From: Bactrocera neohumeralis
Lineage: Eukaryota; Arthropoda; Insecta; Diptera; Tephritidae
Direction: 5' to 3'
DNA: 64,000 bases
NCBI RefSeq assembly: GCF_024586455.1
Contig: NC_065921.1
Coordinates: forward strand, 24,928,635 to 24,992,634
Positions 43,796 through 56,362 of the stretch are shown piece after piece. The translations under genes were made by a program, and so were the position numbers. Below the pieces are notes generated by a model. It saw nothing but the letters and a program-made list of their open reading frames with translations, did not search any database and had not been told where the DNA came from. The stretch's first letter is position 1; each line of letters begins with the position of its first letter.

Positions 43796-44759
43796 GTAAT
43801 CAAGGATAATGTGTTACGTATACGCCGTGTTCTCTCCTTATTTTATAGTAATGACACCATTGCTAGTTCATAACGGTTAAAGTATAAGTACTGCACTGTT
43901 ATTCAACTAAACTCGATAAATATAAAGTCATATATTTTTATAAAAATAAAATTTGAATAAAATTCCTGAAAATATAACTAATTGAAATATTTTCATCTGA
44001 CCCCTTTAATATTATACTACTATGGTATATAATTTTTTAATGCAAATTTTCGAAACTTTTCTCGAAAAAAAAATATTTATTCAGTAATAACTATTTCGCC
44101 TCCCGTTTTACACCCCAAACATAAAAAATTTATATATGTATGAACTGTTTTTAATCTTCGAAATAAATCTGCTACAGATTCTTGAAATTTCTTTGATCTC
44201 TTCTATCAACATGCTCTTCATGAATCGATCATCTTCTGAGCTTGCGAAATGTGTTTGTGCGTGTTTATACCTCTTTAGGCCGAGTTTAACAGCTAATGAA
44301 TTTGCTCTGCCACTTCCTGACTGAAATATGGTCAAAGGTTAGTCACTGCATATGGAAAGTAATCTCTAAGTAAAAACTCACAAAAAATAATATATAAATT
44401 AGGGATCGAATTCAATTGTGAAGCTCTGCATAAACATTTGTCACATCACCAAATCCAGTTTAGAAAACGATAGATAACGACAAATGTGAAAAAATTCGAA
44501 AATTTCCGTTTTAACAATGTTGGGTTTGTCACAAAAATTTCTTAACAATCAATGATATTTCTAGCCCTCCCCCTTTCATTGCTTGATAGAATAGCAAAAT
44601 GAATGTATGTAGATCTCCTGTAAATTATTTACTGCTTTTTCCTTAGTCAATTCATAATGTCTAGCATACTTGTTCATAGCTGTGAAGATTTTTTTTAATG
44701 AACTGTTTTAAGTCACTTAAACATAACAGTAACCTTGTTTTTGCAATGAGATTGCTAAG
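43796..44759. other. Intronic sequence without recognised gene
   Basis: AT rich. A 62-75-codon frame on both strands near 44108-44335 has no supporting splice signals. Confidence 0.4.
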
Positions 44760-44763
44760 TTAA

Positions 44764-45484
44764 GGGGGTATTCTGGTCTAGAAATTGAAAAAAAAAACGA
44801 TTTTTGTTTTTATATTTTCAAAGTTTAACTATTCAAGAATATGTGTACAAGAGGATTTTTCAAAATTCAAATTATTTTCGGAGATATAGGCATTTTTCTG
44901 ACCCGGCATCCAAACTGGTTCGGCCGCAACTAATCGAACAAAAGACTTTACGCGAAACTTTAAACGCGTTTTTCTCAGAACTAGCTTTTTCGGAGCGATA
45001 CCCACGATTTCTCAGGTTCTACTGGACCGATTTACTTGACATTTTTATAGAGTCTTCTTTATAGGCTTGACTATGGTTGGAACCAGCCACATCCCCAAAT
45101 TTTTATTTGTATTATTTTTAAAAAGTTCGAAATAGTCAGAAAAAGTTATCCAAAAACCTTTTTTTTCAGGCAGTCGCCATTTTGTGAAAAAAATTTTTCC
45201 CACTTTTCCGTAGTTCCGGCCATTGCGACATTATTCTAGATTAATAATATTTTTTTTTTGGTTTCATGGGTATGGTCACGTGGAAATTTTTAGAGACCCC
45301 CCACTTCGTCAGCTCACAATTTTTGAAATTTTTTTAGTTTTTTTAGTATTTAATTTTTTTTCTGTACTCTTCTAAAATTAACAAATAACTAATAAAAAAA
45401 TGTATAGTAAAAATATTAATTGCCTTTTTTATACGACACTTCAAAAATGACCTGAAATTCATGCTTCTAGACCAGAATACCCCC
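44764..45484. mobile_element. TTAA-type nonautonomous element (T2, 721 bp)
   Basis: Terminal inverted repeat GGGGGTATTCTGGTCTAGAA at the left; its reverse complement is exact at the right end (45465-45484). Flanks are TTAA (44760-44763) and TCAA (45485-45488), a TTAA duplication with one change. The interior shares ACTTTAAACGCGTTTTTCTC (44957-44976), GTAGTTCCGGCC and CTACTGGACCGATTT-type words with the nested element at 27569. Its right third matches the fragment at 34900. It is noncoding; the 86-codon frame inside is incidental. Confidence 0.8.
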
Positions 45485-45488
45485 TCAA

Positions 45489-46699
45489 TGAAGTTTGGAG
45501 ATCTCAAATTCTTTTCAATATGTTTTTGTTATGTAACACTTCTTATTTATTTATAAATCTGAATAAATTCCAGTCACGTTTAAGATTTGCTAAATCACAG
45601 TTAGAGTGCAAAAAAACATTCCACAGTAATATATACACCACAACTATCTAATCAGCTTATTGTTGCGTTTATAATCTACGTCAAGATAGGACACTATCCC
45701 AGCATTGGTATGAAGATAAGCAATTGAATTAGATGAGTTTGAAGATACTTAAATTTAGTCGGAAAATATATACTATTTTTAATAAAAATAATGCAAATCT
45801 CATGAGTCGTAGTTATCTGACAGCACACTTTTCTCAATGGAAGTCTAACAATGTTTTGCTGCATAATATTAGCAATTAATTTGAAATATAATTTTAATTC
45901 CGTAATTTTTTTTCCGTGTCATAAGTGCTTAATCAATATACTGTATACTCGTACATATATTTGGATGTACATATGTATGTATGTATGTCTACCTATAAAA
46001 AATTATCAAACGCCATGAACATGTTTACTATAATATTTAGTAGGTTTTTAGTCTATTCTTCCAATAATTTTATCAATGAAATTTTTGTTTAAGCTTGCAC
46101 ACACTTTTTTCTATAATATATATATAACATACATACATATATACATTTTTGCAGAAATTTGATCTTTTGGCGCAAGGTGTTGTCAAGCATGACTAAAATG
46201 GCTATTCACGTCATACGTTTTGTATATAAAGGGGTCGACAATAAGAGTGAGATTATTTTGAGCTTTTTCGTAAATCGAAAGCTGTCTTTGTTTTACTATG
46301 AAATCTTGTGAAAATAAATAAAAAATGTTCACTTTACATATACATATGTATGTATTTTTTCCTTATAGATTTTCATATAAAACCAATTGAATCTTAGCGA
46401 AGTCTCTATGAATAAGGCTTGTGGATGAAAGCCTTGATTTATCTGATTTTTCGTTTTCTTACGAAATTAGCGCTTACCTAGCTGACTATAACATGGATTG
46501 ATGACATCCCAGGGAAAGCCACCACATTTGATGTAAATAATTAGGTTTCACTGTGGGCAAATTATAATTCATATCAGTATATAATATTTTAATTTGATTT
46601 GATTGGATTTTAAAGAACTCGGTTATACTAGTCCACTCAACAGTAACTTGTCAAGAATGTAATGATATGATGTAGTTTTGTGAGAGAATACGAGAAAGT
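45489..46699. other. Intronic sequence without recognised gene
   Basis: TATG/CATA blocks near 45965-45990 and 46120-46145. No transposon block recognised. Confidence 0.4.
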
Positions 46700-47650
46700 A
46701 TGCTTAACTTAAGTTAGATGGCTGATCGAGGATCGCACATAAAGTGCTATATGTAGTCCTTACTGAAGCCATAGAAAAGAAGAAATCCTGTGTTCGAACT
46801 TATAAATTAGCGAAACGCATAGTAGCCAATACAAATTTCAACAAGTATTTAATTTCCATACCGGCAGTTCGGGGATGTCTGAAGGTATACGCTCCCAAGT
46901 GTTTAAGTCTTGACCTTCTAAACGTGGGACAGTCTAAAAGGAAGTGTTGAGTCGTTTCCAACTCATCTTGTTCCATACAGCTTTTGCAAATGGCGTCTGG
47001 TAAGATTCCTAACCTTACAGCATGGACGGCAATAGGGCAATGGCCTGTTAAAAATCCCACAACTAGGAAGAGGCTAGCCTTACTGAAGGCAAAGAGGTCA
47101 CTAGATCTCTTGCCATCAATATTGAGCCAACTGGCTTTTGTGAAGGCGCTGGCAAAGCGTGCGCGAAGTCATAGCGGTTCTAGAGTGCCTTTCCTTGTTA
47201 GCATATCAGCTTTACAATTTCCTACGATTCCGCTATGTCCCGGCAGCCATACCAATTTTGTCACAAAGACACCCAGTTAGGCACTCCTCGGCCAACCCTG
47301 AACCCTAGTTTCGATGCTCTGCTATCTGAGTGAATGGTCACTTCTCTGAAGGTGGCTGCACTACGGAGCAGCAGATGCTCTGCTACCTTAATGACTGCAA
47401 CTTCCGCTTCGAAAACACTACAATGATTTGAAAGTCTAAAGCTAGTGTTGATAGAATGCTTCTGACCGTAAACCTCTCCACCAACCTTCTCCTCAAGCTT
47501 TTACCCATCCGTATGCTTAAATCATCTTGAATTTCACGTAGCTTGGGATCTTTTTCAAACGTTCGGCCGTCCTATCTTCGAACAAGTTTAAAGGTTTGAA
47601 ACACTTGGATATTTGTACAGCTGCAGTTTTCAGGCATGTACATACTATAT
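46700..47650 (-). pseudogene. Non-LTR retrotransposon RNase H and C-terminal remnant
   Basis: From right to left on the - strand: HTDG, then a stop in place of the usual Ser, then KLEEKVGGEVYGQK (near 47455-47510, first RNase H Asp); SNHCSVFEAEVAVIKVAEHL (second acidic residue); FREVTIHSDSRA (third). The C-terminal tail follows: GFLTGHCPIAVHAVRLGI, LPDAICKSCMEQDELETT and QHFLLDCPTFRRSRLKHLG, with the Cys/His knuckle typical of these ORF2 ends. The element 3' end at 46700-46745 reads TTAACTTAAGTTAGATGGCT. Stops break the RNase H part, while the last 86 codons are open. The reverse transcriptase is absent. Confidence 0.85.
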
Positions 47651-47789
47651 GTATCATAAACGAATTCTGCTGTTACTATCGTATATCCCTTAATCGTACC
47701 TATAAGGATACCTATAAGGATTGATTGGATATTTTAGGGAAACGATCAGCCAAAGAGTAATGCCTTATGCTTAGTGCATTACTGACTGT

Positions 47790-48060
47790 TAATACTACTC
47801 GACCTCTTTAGATTTGAGATATCGGTTTGAAATTTTGCACAGGTTCTTTTCTTCCCAAGGTGCAAAAACCCAGGCCTTGTATGGAAAACTTGTTTATTTT
47901 ACGAGATATTTGCATGACTTTTGATATGGATCGTTATGCAAATCTTCCAGATCGCAACTTTTTAGCAAAGAACGGATGATCAAATACCTACTTGTATATC
48001 GAAAATTTGGTATTTGTGAAGAGTATTTTAGCTTCGTTGCTTTATGAGTTTAAATGTTTT
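47790..48060 (+). mobile_element. DINE-1/Helentron-like fragment, decayed
   Basis: GATATCGGTTTGAAATTTTG, CCTTGTATGGAAAACTTG and TTTACGAGATATTTGCATGA are the leader-to-first-repeat junction of the DINE-like family. Similarity fades after about 48010. Confidence 0.55.
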
Positions 48061-48835
48061 GCTTTGTAATGAATTTCTACTTATTATTATCGGTTCGATA
48101 TTTGCTGTAAAAATCACAGGGTCGCTTAAGACTTTTAAAATCAATTTGTCCCAAATGTAAACCCCTATATTCTGCTATATACACAAATATTTAGATATGC
48201 GTATTCACGTAGGTATAATTACATATACTTGAATTGGATTTCGACTGACAGCTCACACTCGTCACTCGTTTACCTGCACCGAAGTCTCGTGGGTGATTAT
48301 TAAATAATCGAAGTGTTCCAACAGTTGGTTTGCTGAAAAAGCTTTTACTTTATCAAAAAGTGACCGCGTAGTAATGTGATTTGCACAAAAATAAATACCG
48401 TGCCTATCTGAACTTGCGGTTTATGACATAAGACCATAAATACCTACAAACATACATGCATACATACATACGAACATAGCTATTGTTAGAAACTTGCCAA
48501 AATAGCATTTTTATAATGGTTGTAGGCTATTGATATTGTAAATAGCATAGCGAATTATTTCTTTTATTCCATTTCAACGATTTCTATGCTCAGAGTTCTA
48601 AAGGCTTAACGGTTTTAAGTCCTATTGTAGGCAAATATTTTACAGTATTGATAAAAAATGGCTTCGAAATGCCACAAATTCCACCTTAGCCTTATCTTCA
48701 TTGCTAAAATTTGTCGCGTTTTGCTCGCTTTTTCGTTCTTCACTCCCTGCTTCTGCTAAGTTTCTGTTTTTTGTTGATAAATTACTGATATGCATATCGC
48801 CAATTTTGAGTTAAGTTAAGATATGCTACAGCCCC
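48061..48835. other. Intronic sequence without recognised feature
   Basis: Contains a CATACATGCATACATACATA run near 48450. No gene seen. Confidence 0.4.
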
Positions 48836-49890
48836 TTTTTTTATACTCTCGCAACAATGTTGCTATAACGTTCACATAACGGTTGTTTGTAAGTCCTAAA
48901 ACTAAAAGAGTCAGATATAGGGTTATATATACCAAAGTGATCAGGGTGACGAGTAGAGTCGAAATCCGGATGTCTCTCTGTCCGTCCGCCCGTTTGTCCG
49001 TCCGTCCGTGCAAGCTGTAACTCGAGTAAAAATTGAGATATCATAATGAAACTTGGTACACGTATTCCTTGGCTCCATAAGAAGGTTAAGTTCGAAGATG
49101 GGCAAAATCGGCCCACTGCCACGCCCACAAAATGGCGGAAACCGAAAACCTATAAAGTGTCATAACTAAGCCATAAATAAAGATATTAAAGTGAAATTTG
49201 GCACAAAGGATCGCATTAGGGAGGGGCATATTTGGACGTAATTGTTTTGGAAAAGTGGGCGTGGTCCCGCCCCCTACTAAGTTTTTTGTACATATCTCGG
49301 AAACTACTATAGCTATGTCAACCAAACACTACAGAGTCGTTTTCTTCAGGCATTCACATATACAGTTCAAAAATGAAGAAATAGGATAATAACCACGCCC
49401 ACCTCCCATACAAAGGTTATGTTGAAAATCACTAAAAGTTAACCGACTAACAAAAAACGTCAGAAACACTAAATTTACGAAAGAAATGGCAGAAGAAAGC
49501 TGCACCCAGGCTTTTTTTAAAAATTGAAAATGGGCGTGGCCTCGCCCACTTATGGACCAAAAACCATATCTCAGGAACTACTTGACCGATTTCAATGAAA
49601 TTCGGTATATAATATTTTCTTAACACCCTGATTACGTGTACGAAATATGGGTGAAATCGGTTCACAACCACGCCTTCTTCCAATATAACGCTATTTCGAA
49701 TTCCATCTGATGCCTTCTCTGTATAATATATGTATACATTAGGAACCAATGATGATAGCGGAATAAAACTTTACAAAAATACGGTATATGAAAAATATAT
49801 AAATGACGTATAATGAAATCTCGATTATCACTTTATCATGCGAGAGTATAAAATGTTCGGTGACACCCGAACTTAGCCCTTCCTTACTTG
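48836..49890 (+). mobile_element. DINE-1/Helentron-like element, near complete (1.05 kb)
   Basis: Subterminal inverted repeats TTTTATACTCTCGCA (48839-48853) and its exact reverse complement (49839-49853) bound the body. The left one continues into a small hairpin GCAACAATGTTGC. After the right repeat comes the 3' hairpin GTTCGG-TGACAC-CCGAAC, then TTAGCCCTTCCTTACTTG at the end. That order (subterminal repeats, 3' hairpin, short T/C-rich end) is the DINE-1 plan. The body carries GTCCGTCCGTCCGTGC, CACGCCCACAAAATGGCGG and AAGTGGGCGTGG words and lacks the 153-bp array. Noncoding; a copy this complete suggests relatively recent activity. Confidence 0.82.
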
Positions 49891-50242
49891 TTGTTGTTAT
49901 AGTTTATTTCGGTCTATTGTTTCTCTTTATTTACTTTGTGTGTGCTATCATTTTGCTTTAACTCTTGCGTTATTGCCGATTAAATCATTGTCATAATGTA
50001 AACTTGGCCATGTGTTATTTCAGAGCGCTGCGCACAAATAAAATAAAATTAAATTACAAATAAGAAAACATATATAAAGAATAATCAACATTATAAAATG
50101 AGGGAAGCTCGATAAGACTGCGACTTTTAGCATTACCTGCAAAGAAACTTAAATACAAAACTGCTAACGTTACTGACAGCTATCAGCTTCTTATAAACGA
50201 GTGTCAAATTTTTAGTCAGCAATAACACAGCAGATACACAGG
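49891..50242. other. Intronic sequence without recognised feature
   Basis: AT rich; no recognised blocks. Confidence 0.35.
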
Positions 50243-51190
50243 AAAAAGCCAAACGGGTTGATATCACACGATCTTGGTGGCCAATTGACCAGCAGAAAAC
50301 GTGAAATTATCTGCTTACCGAAGTGTTCTCTCAACAAATCCATTGATTGATGCGATGTGTACGAAGTAGCGCCGTCTTGTTGAAACCAAATATCGCCGAG
50401 ATCACGAGCTACAATTTCAGGCATCAAATAGTCGGTTATCATGACACTATAACAGTCGCCATTAACGTTTACGTTCTCACCGGCATAATTTTTGAAAAAA
50501 TATAGACCGATGATTCCAAACCAAACCGTTGTTTTTTGTGGATGAAATAGCAGCTCTTGAATTTCTTCAGGTTGCTCTTCATATCAAATGCGGAAATTTT
50601 GCTTGTTTACTTGCCCTCATCGTTGAACAAAATTTGACGCGAAAACGTCGGATTTTCTTGGTACATTTCAAGAGCTCGCTTCAAGAGCGAAGCGAAGCGG
50701 GAAGGTGGAACGCTTTCAGTTCTTGCACAAGCCGTATTTTGTACGCTTTCAATTTCAAATCACAACTTAAAATGCGCCAAGTCGTTCCATACGTTAGTCC
50801 GAGTTGCTGCGAACGGTGCCGAATAGACTCTCCACGCTCTTCGTGTACACTCTCAGTTATGGCAGCTATAATTTCTTCACTGCGTGCTGGATGTGAGTTA
50901 TTTAGTCGAATATTATCCAATAATGAATGCTGGGTCTCAACATGGGTGATGGTGTTGCGAATAGTAGACTCAGTAGACCGATTATGTTGACCATACGTTG
51001 AGCGAAGCTCGCGAAACACATTATTTACAGAACGTGAATTTTTGTAATAAAGTTGTACGATTTGTCAACGTTATTCATGCGTAAGACTTTTCATGGTGAA
51101 ATGCCAAGCAATGCTGAACAAAAATAACATAACAGCTTGACACGACTCACACGTGATCTGTCAAAAAAGAACCTATATGGATCATTCCTT
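50243..51190 (-). pseudogene. DD41D rosa-type mariner, copy 6
   Basis: The - strand carries FRELRSTYGQHNRSTESTIR, NHPARSEEIIAAITESVHEE, RGESIRHRSQQLGLTYGTTW and RILSCDLKLKAYKIRLVQEL (the best-kept N-terminal half in the window, 50690-51010). Then YSVMITDYLMPEIVARDLGD and IWFQQDGATSYTSHQSMDLL (second Asp), and PPRSCDINPFGFF, where Gly replaces the third catalytic Asp. The C-terminal end and left terminal repeat are missing; the right end keeps CCTATATGGATCATTCC. Frameshifts separate the halves. Confidence 0.87.
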
Positions 51191-52373
51191 ATATAAGTTC
51201 TTACGAGAATAGAAATAATTGGATTTCTTACTTCCTAAACAGTAAAAAAAATCAAACACTTTGACCATAGAAAACCTTGGTAAGATTTATGGAGCTCTGC
51301 GCTCTTGACACGATCCCCTTAGTAAGATAAGTAATGCTTTACCGTCATCGTAAATGCAAACTGACATTAAATTGTCCCAGAAAAGATAGCTAATCATGCC
51401 TTAGATTATAGAATAATGGCGTGGAAAGATATTGAAAGACTGGCTTTTTGTATGGGTACCTGGTATTAGTACTCCAAAGTGGAAACTTCAAATTTAAAAG
51501 TAGTGCCATTGGTGATATTGTTTGACTTAAAGTCTGGATTCATCAATTGACCCAAAGAGAAGACCAAGGAACAGCCTGTTCGCACGAGAGGACTACGAAC
51601 TGGAAAGGACCAAGATTTATATGCAGGCTGATTTCCTCAAAATTGTTTGAGAAATGTTCTATGCTGCCACCTCAACCATATACAATGAACTGTCAATTCT
51701 CTGAACTCTATTATTCCAATCTTCATTCAGCTTTTACTAAAGCTTAAACCACCATGACTTTTTTCTTTCAAAAACTGCGGTTAGAATCAAAGATTTGTTG
51801 AAAATGGAGGTTATCTTCATCAAAAAACCCTACCTTTTTTTTCTTCAAGTCTACATACCACGAAATAGAATAACTTTGCCGAGATTTTAAATTTAAGAAC
51901 CACTGTTTATCAAGCTCGTTCCGTTGGTAGATAAGCTGATAATAATCATCAACACATGCGCTGCTGCCTTAATTAAATGTAATTATTTTTATATATTATT
52001 ATCTTCTCTCTATAAATAAGTATATTTCTATGTACTTACATACATACTCGTAGTAATGAATGGAAAAGTAAACGACGCATTTCCAAATCACTTATCTCTT
52101 ACGGCCCTGACTACCTTTACATAATTACAAGTGTGTTATCTAGTCATTAGAATTTTAGCATGCGTAGTTTCTGACTGCCTCTAACACCGATACACTGTTG
52201 ATTATATAAATTGTTTTCAGAGTGTGGGTTTTCGGTCAGTTTAATATTCTTTACTAAAAGGTATGGTCTCTCTTTCTAAATTTGTCTCTCATTGTTAGTT
52301 TAAAGAGCATTACAGTAATGAACTCCGCTCAATGACTGTGACAAATGACAGATGAAATGTAAAATACCGAATT
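51191..52373. other. Intronic sequence without recognised gene
   Basis: A weak match to the short repeat (ACTGGAAAGGACCAAGATTT near 51600) is the only hint of a mobile element. No exon seen. Confidence 0.4.
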
Positions 52374-52742
52374 TAGTTAGGTTAGGTTAATCTGGTAGGC
52401 CAATGAGCCACGCATAGACCAGTTTTGGTACTTTGCGATGCAGTTACTAGGTCCTTGAGGAGTAGTCATTCTTTAGGATGCCTGCGCTTGACGCGAATTT
52501 TAACAGATTCTGTTGCCTCACTATCGATACCTCCTCCAGTGTATCGTACCGTGGAAACCGCAGATGCTTACAGCGTTGTCTTGCCAATGCGAAAAAAGTG
52601 CACAAGAGATGCTCCATTGTTTCCCTGTTGCCTTGCTCTAGACATTTCCTGCACTCTTCTCGATCTGTCAGCCTCATTCTGCGGGTGTGTGTCGCCACAA
52701 GACAGTGACCAGTTAGTATTCCGATCATGTTCCTACAATCTC
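52374..52742 (-). pseudogene. Non-LTR retrotransposon 3' end (ORF2 C-terminus)
   Basis: On the - strand a 93-codon open frame reads MIGILTGHCLVATHTRRMRL, TDREECRKCLEQGNRETMEH and LLCTFFALARQRCKHLRFPR, then DDYSS-like sequence and a stop. It is the Cys/His tail found after RNase H in Jockey/R1-type elements. The 3' sequence beyond the stop ends in TTAGTTAGGTTAGGTTAATC at the left. The same 3' end recurs at 63857. 5'-truncated; nothing upstream survives. Confidence 0.8.
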
Positions 52743-53439
52743 ATCTATCCAGTGTACCGAATATACATTGTAAGTTTTCAGGAAATTTTCGTATTCTATA
52801 ATACCAGGTCTTGCCTCTATTTCACTGTTCCAAATTTTTGTATGCACAATTATTTTAATGCTAATGATGAAATCTGTGTCTGAACAACTAAAACTTTGAC
52901 TACTTAAATGTTTATGACAGATAATTGCTTAACAGCCAATCGTTATTGCGACGTCATAAATTTCGTCTATCTTATCTTAACACAGCTCTAAAGTCTTTCT
53001 ATTTATCGCCACCACAGACAGGTAAATATTTATAAGGTCTAACCAAATCTAATTGAATTGTTGTGATTGTTGTACTCTAAAAGTTTTCATTCAAATAAAA
53101 AAAATGTGAACTGTTTTTTCAGATACATATTTGGTTTCCCATTCGATCCTTAGGTAGTAGCCAAATACGTAAAGTAGATTAGATTGTAGAGTACATATGT
53201 ATGTAACCTAGACAAATTTTAACTAAAAGCTATATTTGATTCTAAACTAACTTCGAAGCTCTATTAAAAGCAAACGTCACCATATCAAGTATTTTTATTT
53301 TAAGTTATTTTAAGTTATTTTTTAGTTCTGTAATGTTAATCACATTTTGAAACTTTACATACTTGTTCCCTGTTGGACTAGGAGACATACGGAAGTAATC
53401 AGTTTATAAGACAAATAATCTATTGACAAAAAAACACTT
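52743..53439. other. Intronic sequence without recognised feature
   Basis: No recognised blocks. Confidence 0.35.
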
Positions 53440-53885
53440 CAAACAAAAATTCTTTGCGCGATATCTGCAGACATTGCAGCCAAAGTCTGATAGTTAATTA
53501 AATCTATAGTACAAATCTGTGCGAAGTTTCGTTTCGCGGTTAGGCAAATCTGGAGGGCTTAACCGGCTTTTTATTTGAACTTTGTATGGAAACAGGCTTG
53601 TCATCATAAATTATCGAATGTAACGACCGTCTGCTAACTCCAAGTTGCTAGTCGAAACTCTTAGATTGTCCTGAATTGACGATGCAACAGCCGCGATTAT
53701 TTCTTGAACACAAGAATAGGGATCTCGATGATCCGATCTACTTGCGATGCTTCCAGATTTTGCAAACACGTTTACCAATCTCATATTTGTCCATCTATTC
53801 AGCGGAGTTCCGCCAAAATCCTCCGTAATGGCGACGGTACCACTGCACTTTCTAAACCCTATTTTCGGTATCCTAATTATTCATA
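53440..53885 (-). mobile_element. Possible transposase helix-turn-helix remnant
   Basis: On the - strand, SSIQDNLRVSTSNLELADGR (near 53620-53690) resembles the second helix-turn-helix of mariner-like transposases (DNPRxSTRxL type). YRRHYGGFWRNSAE and MDKYEIGKRVCKIWKHRK lie to the right. No catalytic block follows. The family is uncertain. Confidence 0.35.
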
Positions 53886-56071
53886 AAAAAAAACTTAAAT
53901 AATAATCTGCCAAATAAAAAAATAAGTCGATTACTCACACAGAAAAAAAGTTATTACGGTTTGTTTTTGTAGTACGGTTTGTTTCGTGCGCCATCCTAAA
54001 TATGAAGTTAGCAGATCAATTTTTACGAGTAAGCCAGTTAATAAAAGAGTCTTCCGAAAGGAGTTCCCTCATGCACTATCCTATATAACCCATATTCTAT
54101 TCGTTGAGAACCAGGCTCTATACCACCCATAATGTGAGAGGTTGGTTGAAACAGGAGATGGAAGGAATGTATACAGCAATCAGTCCTACTTAAGCCATTT
54201 CGGTTCATTGTGCTTTTCATTGAGTTTTAACTAAATTCCGTCTCAATTAGTTGAAGGTTGGGCGTTCGTAGAGGTAATATCGAACACTACAGCATTCTTA
54301 TCGCATCCTCTGTATTCTGCAAATTCCAACTTACTTAGTATTTGAATGTGAGATCTCAAAGGTAAATGTCTCTTTTGTCTTTCCTAAAAGCAGAAACACC
54401 GCGACATTGCTCGTGCGCGGTATTCTGACATATTTGAAGTTTCTGAATATGTATTCTGTCTTTGACAGCCAAATTGACGCTCTATATTTTATGACCGGAC
54501 GACCATATCAGCTGGTCACGAAAATAATTATATTAGGTATTATACCTGACTACTGATCGCATGATCAGACTGAGACAGTTTCATTTAAGCGCTCTTTCCT
54601 ACCAACAAAAATTCTTGAATATGAATTAAATCCACATACATCAGCGAAACGTCTTGAGCCCATCACAAATCTGCTAAGGCAATTAATTGCAGCTAGCTCA
54701 CTTGGTCCAGGTATTGCAAGACAATGTGTTTTAAAATACAATAAATATCGGGAAACTAGGACAGTTAAGAAAATGTCGCAAAAATTCTTCGTCGCCGCGT
54801 TCGAAAATGGCTCTAAAATTTTTGTGAATCTTTCAAAGTAACATTTCTAGTATGCGTTTCTAAATACACTTTTTAGCCGGCGAAAAATTAAATATTTCGC
54901 CGTTTGCAGCTTATTATTTTTTAGTTATTCTAAAAATTAACATTTCTTCGACCCAACCTCACCTTTGTTACATACATATCTACAAGTATCTTCTTACATA
55001 AGCTAATGTGTATTTTTATGCATTGCGAAACTTTGGCTCGAGTTGCTAATACACCGTCACTTTTCATATATTTATTACGTTTACTTAGAATCTCTGCCGC
55101 CACCGTGTTTTCGAAATTAATTTGCACAGGGTTGTTAATCAAAAAACACGTAATGAAGTCGATAGCGAACAACGTAAAACAAATTTATGCCAACCGATTT
55201 TCAGATCTCCAGACAAGTATTTGCATGAAAGTGAGTATGTGTGTGTATAAAAACGTGCAAATGTACTTAAAGTGCTAAATTCAATCTCATGATTGCCCCC
55301 AATAGCAACACAGCCCAGCCCAAAATGGCAAAATTTAAATGTCGAAAATTCTATTAGCGACAATCGTATACACGACGAGTATTAGTTAAACGAGTGACTG
55401 ACACACGAGCAAATGTTTATGCAACTTTTTATTATTTGAGTGTTTCAGTCAAGTTTACGGAAATGGGCGGAAAAGATTGCCAATAAATTTACTACCGTTT
55501 GAAGAGCGCTGCTATCTGAGACTGCTCGAGTACTAAATTTTATAGCTGAAACCTTTGATGTACGGTAAACACTTACAACTTCACATTTTGTTTATTAGAA
55601 CTCTATTTTTCGACAATTTTAGCTTTAAAAGGAAATTTTACACGCTTCTGTTTGGCTCATAAACATTCATTCTAAAAAATATATATAAATATTAATTTGT
55701 TAAAAAAATTTCTGATATTTTTTCCATATATTTTTTCAATCATAATTACATATAGACATTACCTACACTAGAATAATGACCGTTAATTACAATGATCAAG
55801 GTCGCCATAAATTTTCCTTTCCACAACTTGTAATGAGCAAAAAACTCGAACGAAATAATTATTCAGTGCGAAACACTTTAGCGTGACAGCGGCGTAGTGA
55901 GCATTTTGTTGAAAAAGGGGATGATGAAAAGTTGTTTGCAATATCTGAGTGGATAGGCGCATATTGGCTAGAGGTGTAGGGCATTATATTTTCGAGGTGG
56001 AAATTAAAGCCTGACATTATTTCAAAAAGTATTTATTTACTATATGTGATGGACTATAAAAATTCCTTTTA
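53886..56071. other. Intronic sequence without recognised gene
   Basis: AT rich, unique-looking. Short frames near 54930-55363 have no splice support. Confidence 0.4.
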
Positions 56072-56362
56072 ATGGGGGAAAATGTAGCGACAGGATTCGT
56101 AAATTCTAGACCAGCCAATTCAGCCTATGACATCGTTGAATGGATCGCTCTGTATACCCGAGTACTATCGAAACAACTTTATCAATGCATAATGGGCTCA
56201 TTGGAAGATACTTCTATGTCGAACTTAATCAAAGAATTGGTAAAAAGAGGACGTAGTACTCAACACTGGAACAACAATGATATAGAGGTCTTAACTCAAA
56301 CTCACGTTACTGGAATAAAAGCTTTAATTCACAGACTCCACTTTGGTAATGAAATTCGATAG
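56072..56362 (+). other. Open frame of 96 codons next to a mariner end, unrecognised
   Basis: ATG opens a frame reading MGENVATGFVNSRPANSAYD, IVEWIALYTRVLSKQLYQCI, MGSLEDTSMSNLIKELVKRG, RSTQHWNNNDIEVLTQTHVT and GIKALIHRLHFGNEIR, then a stop nine bases before the mariner terminal repeat at 56372. Composition is protein-like, with few low-complexity residues. No splice sites frame it and no family is recognised. It could be a decayed retroelement piece or chance. Confidence 0.25.

Noticed and set aside
46140..46195. Acceptor-like ATTTTTGCAG followed by a short open stretch (KFDLLAQGVVKH)
   Set aside because: Does not match the next residues of the Amphiphysin BAR domain and hits a stop after 13 codons.
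48955..49010. GTCC/GTCCGT tetramer run as an independent microsatellite
   Set aside because: It is a constant part of the DINE-like leader, also seen at 38430.
50529..50990. 153-codon + strand open frame
   Set aside because: It is the antisense shadow of the rosa mariner N-terminal domain, which reads sensibly on the - strand.
52425..52883. 152-codon + strand open frame
   Set aside because: Antisense shadow of the LINE ORF2 C-terminus on the - strand.
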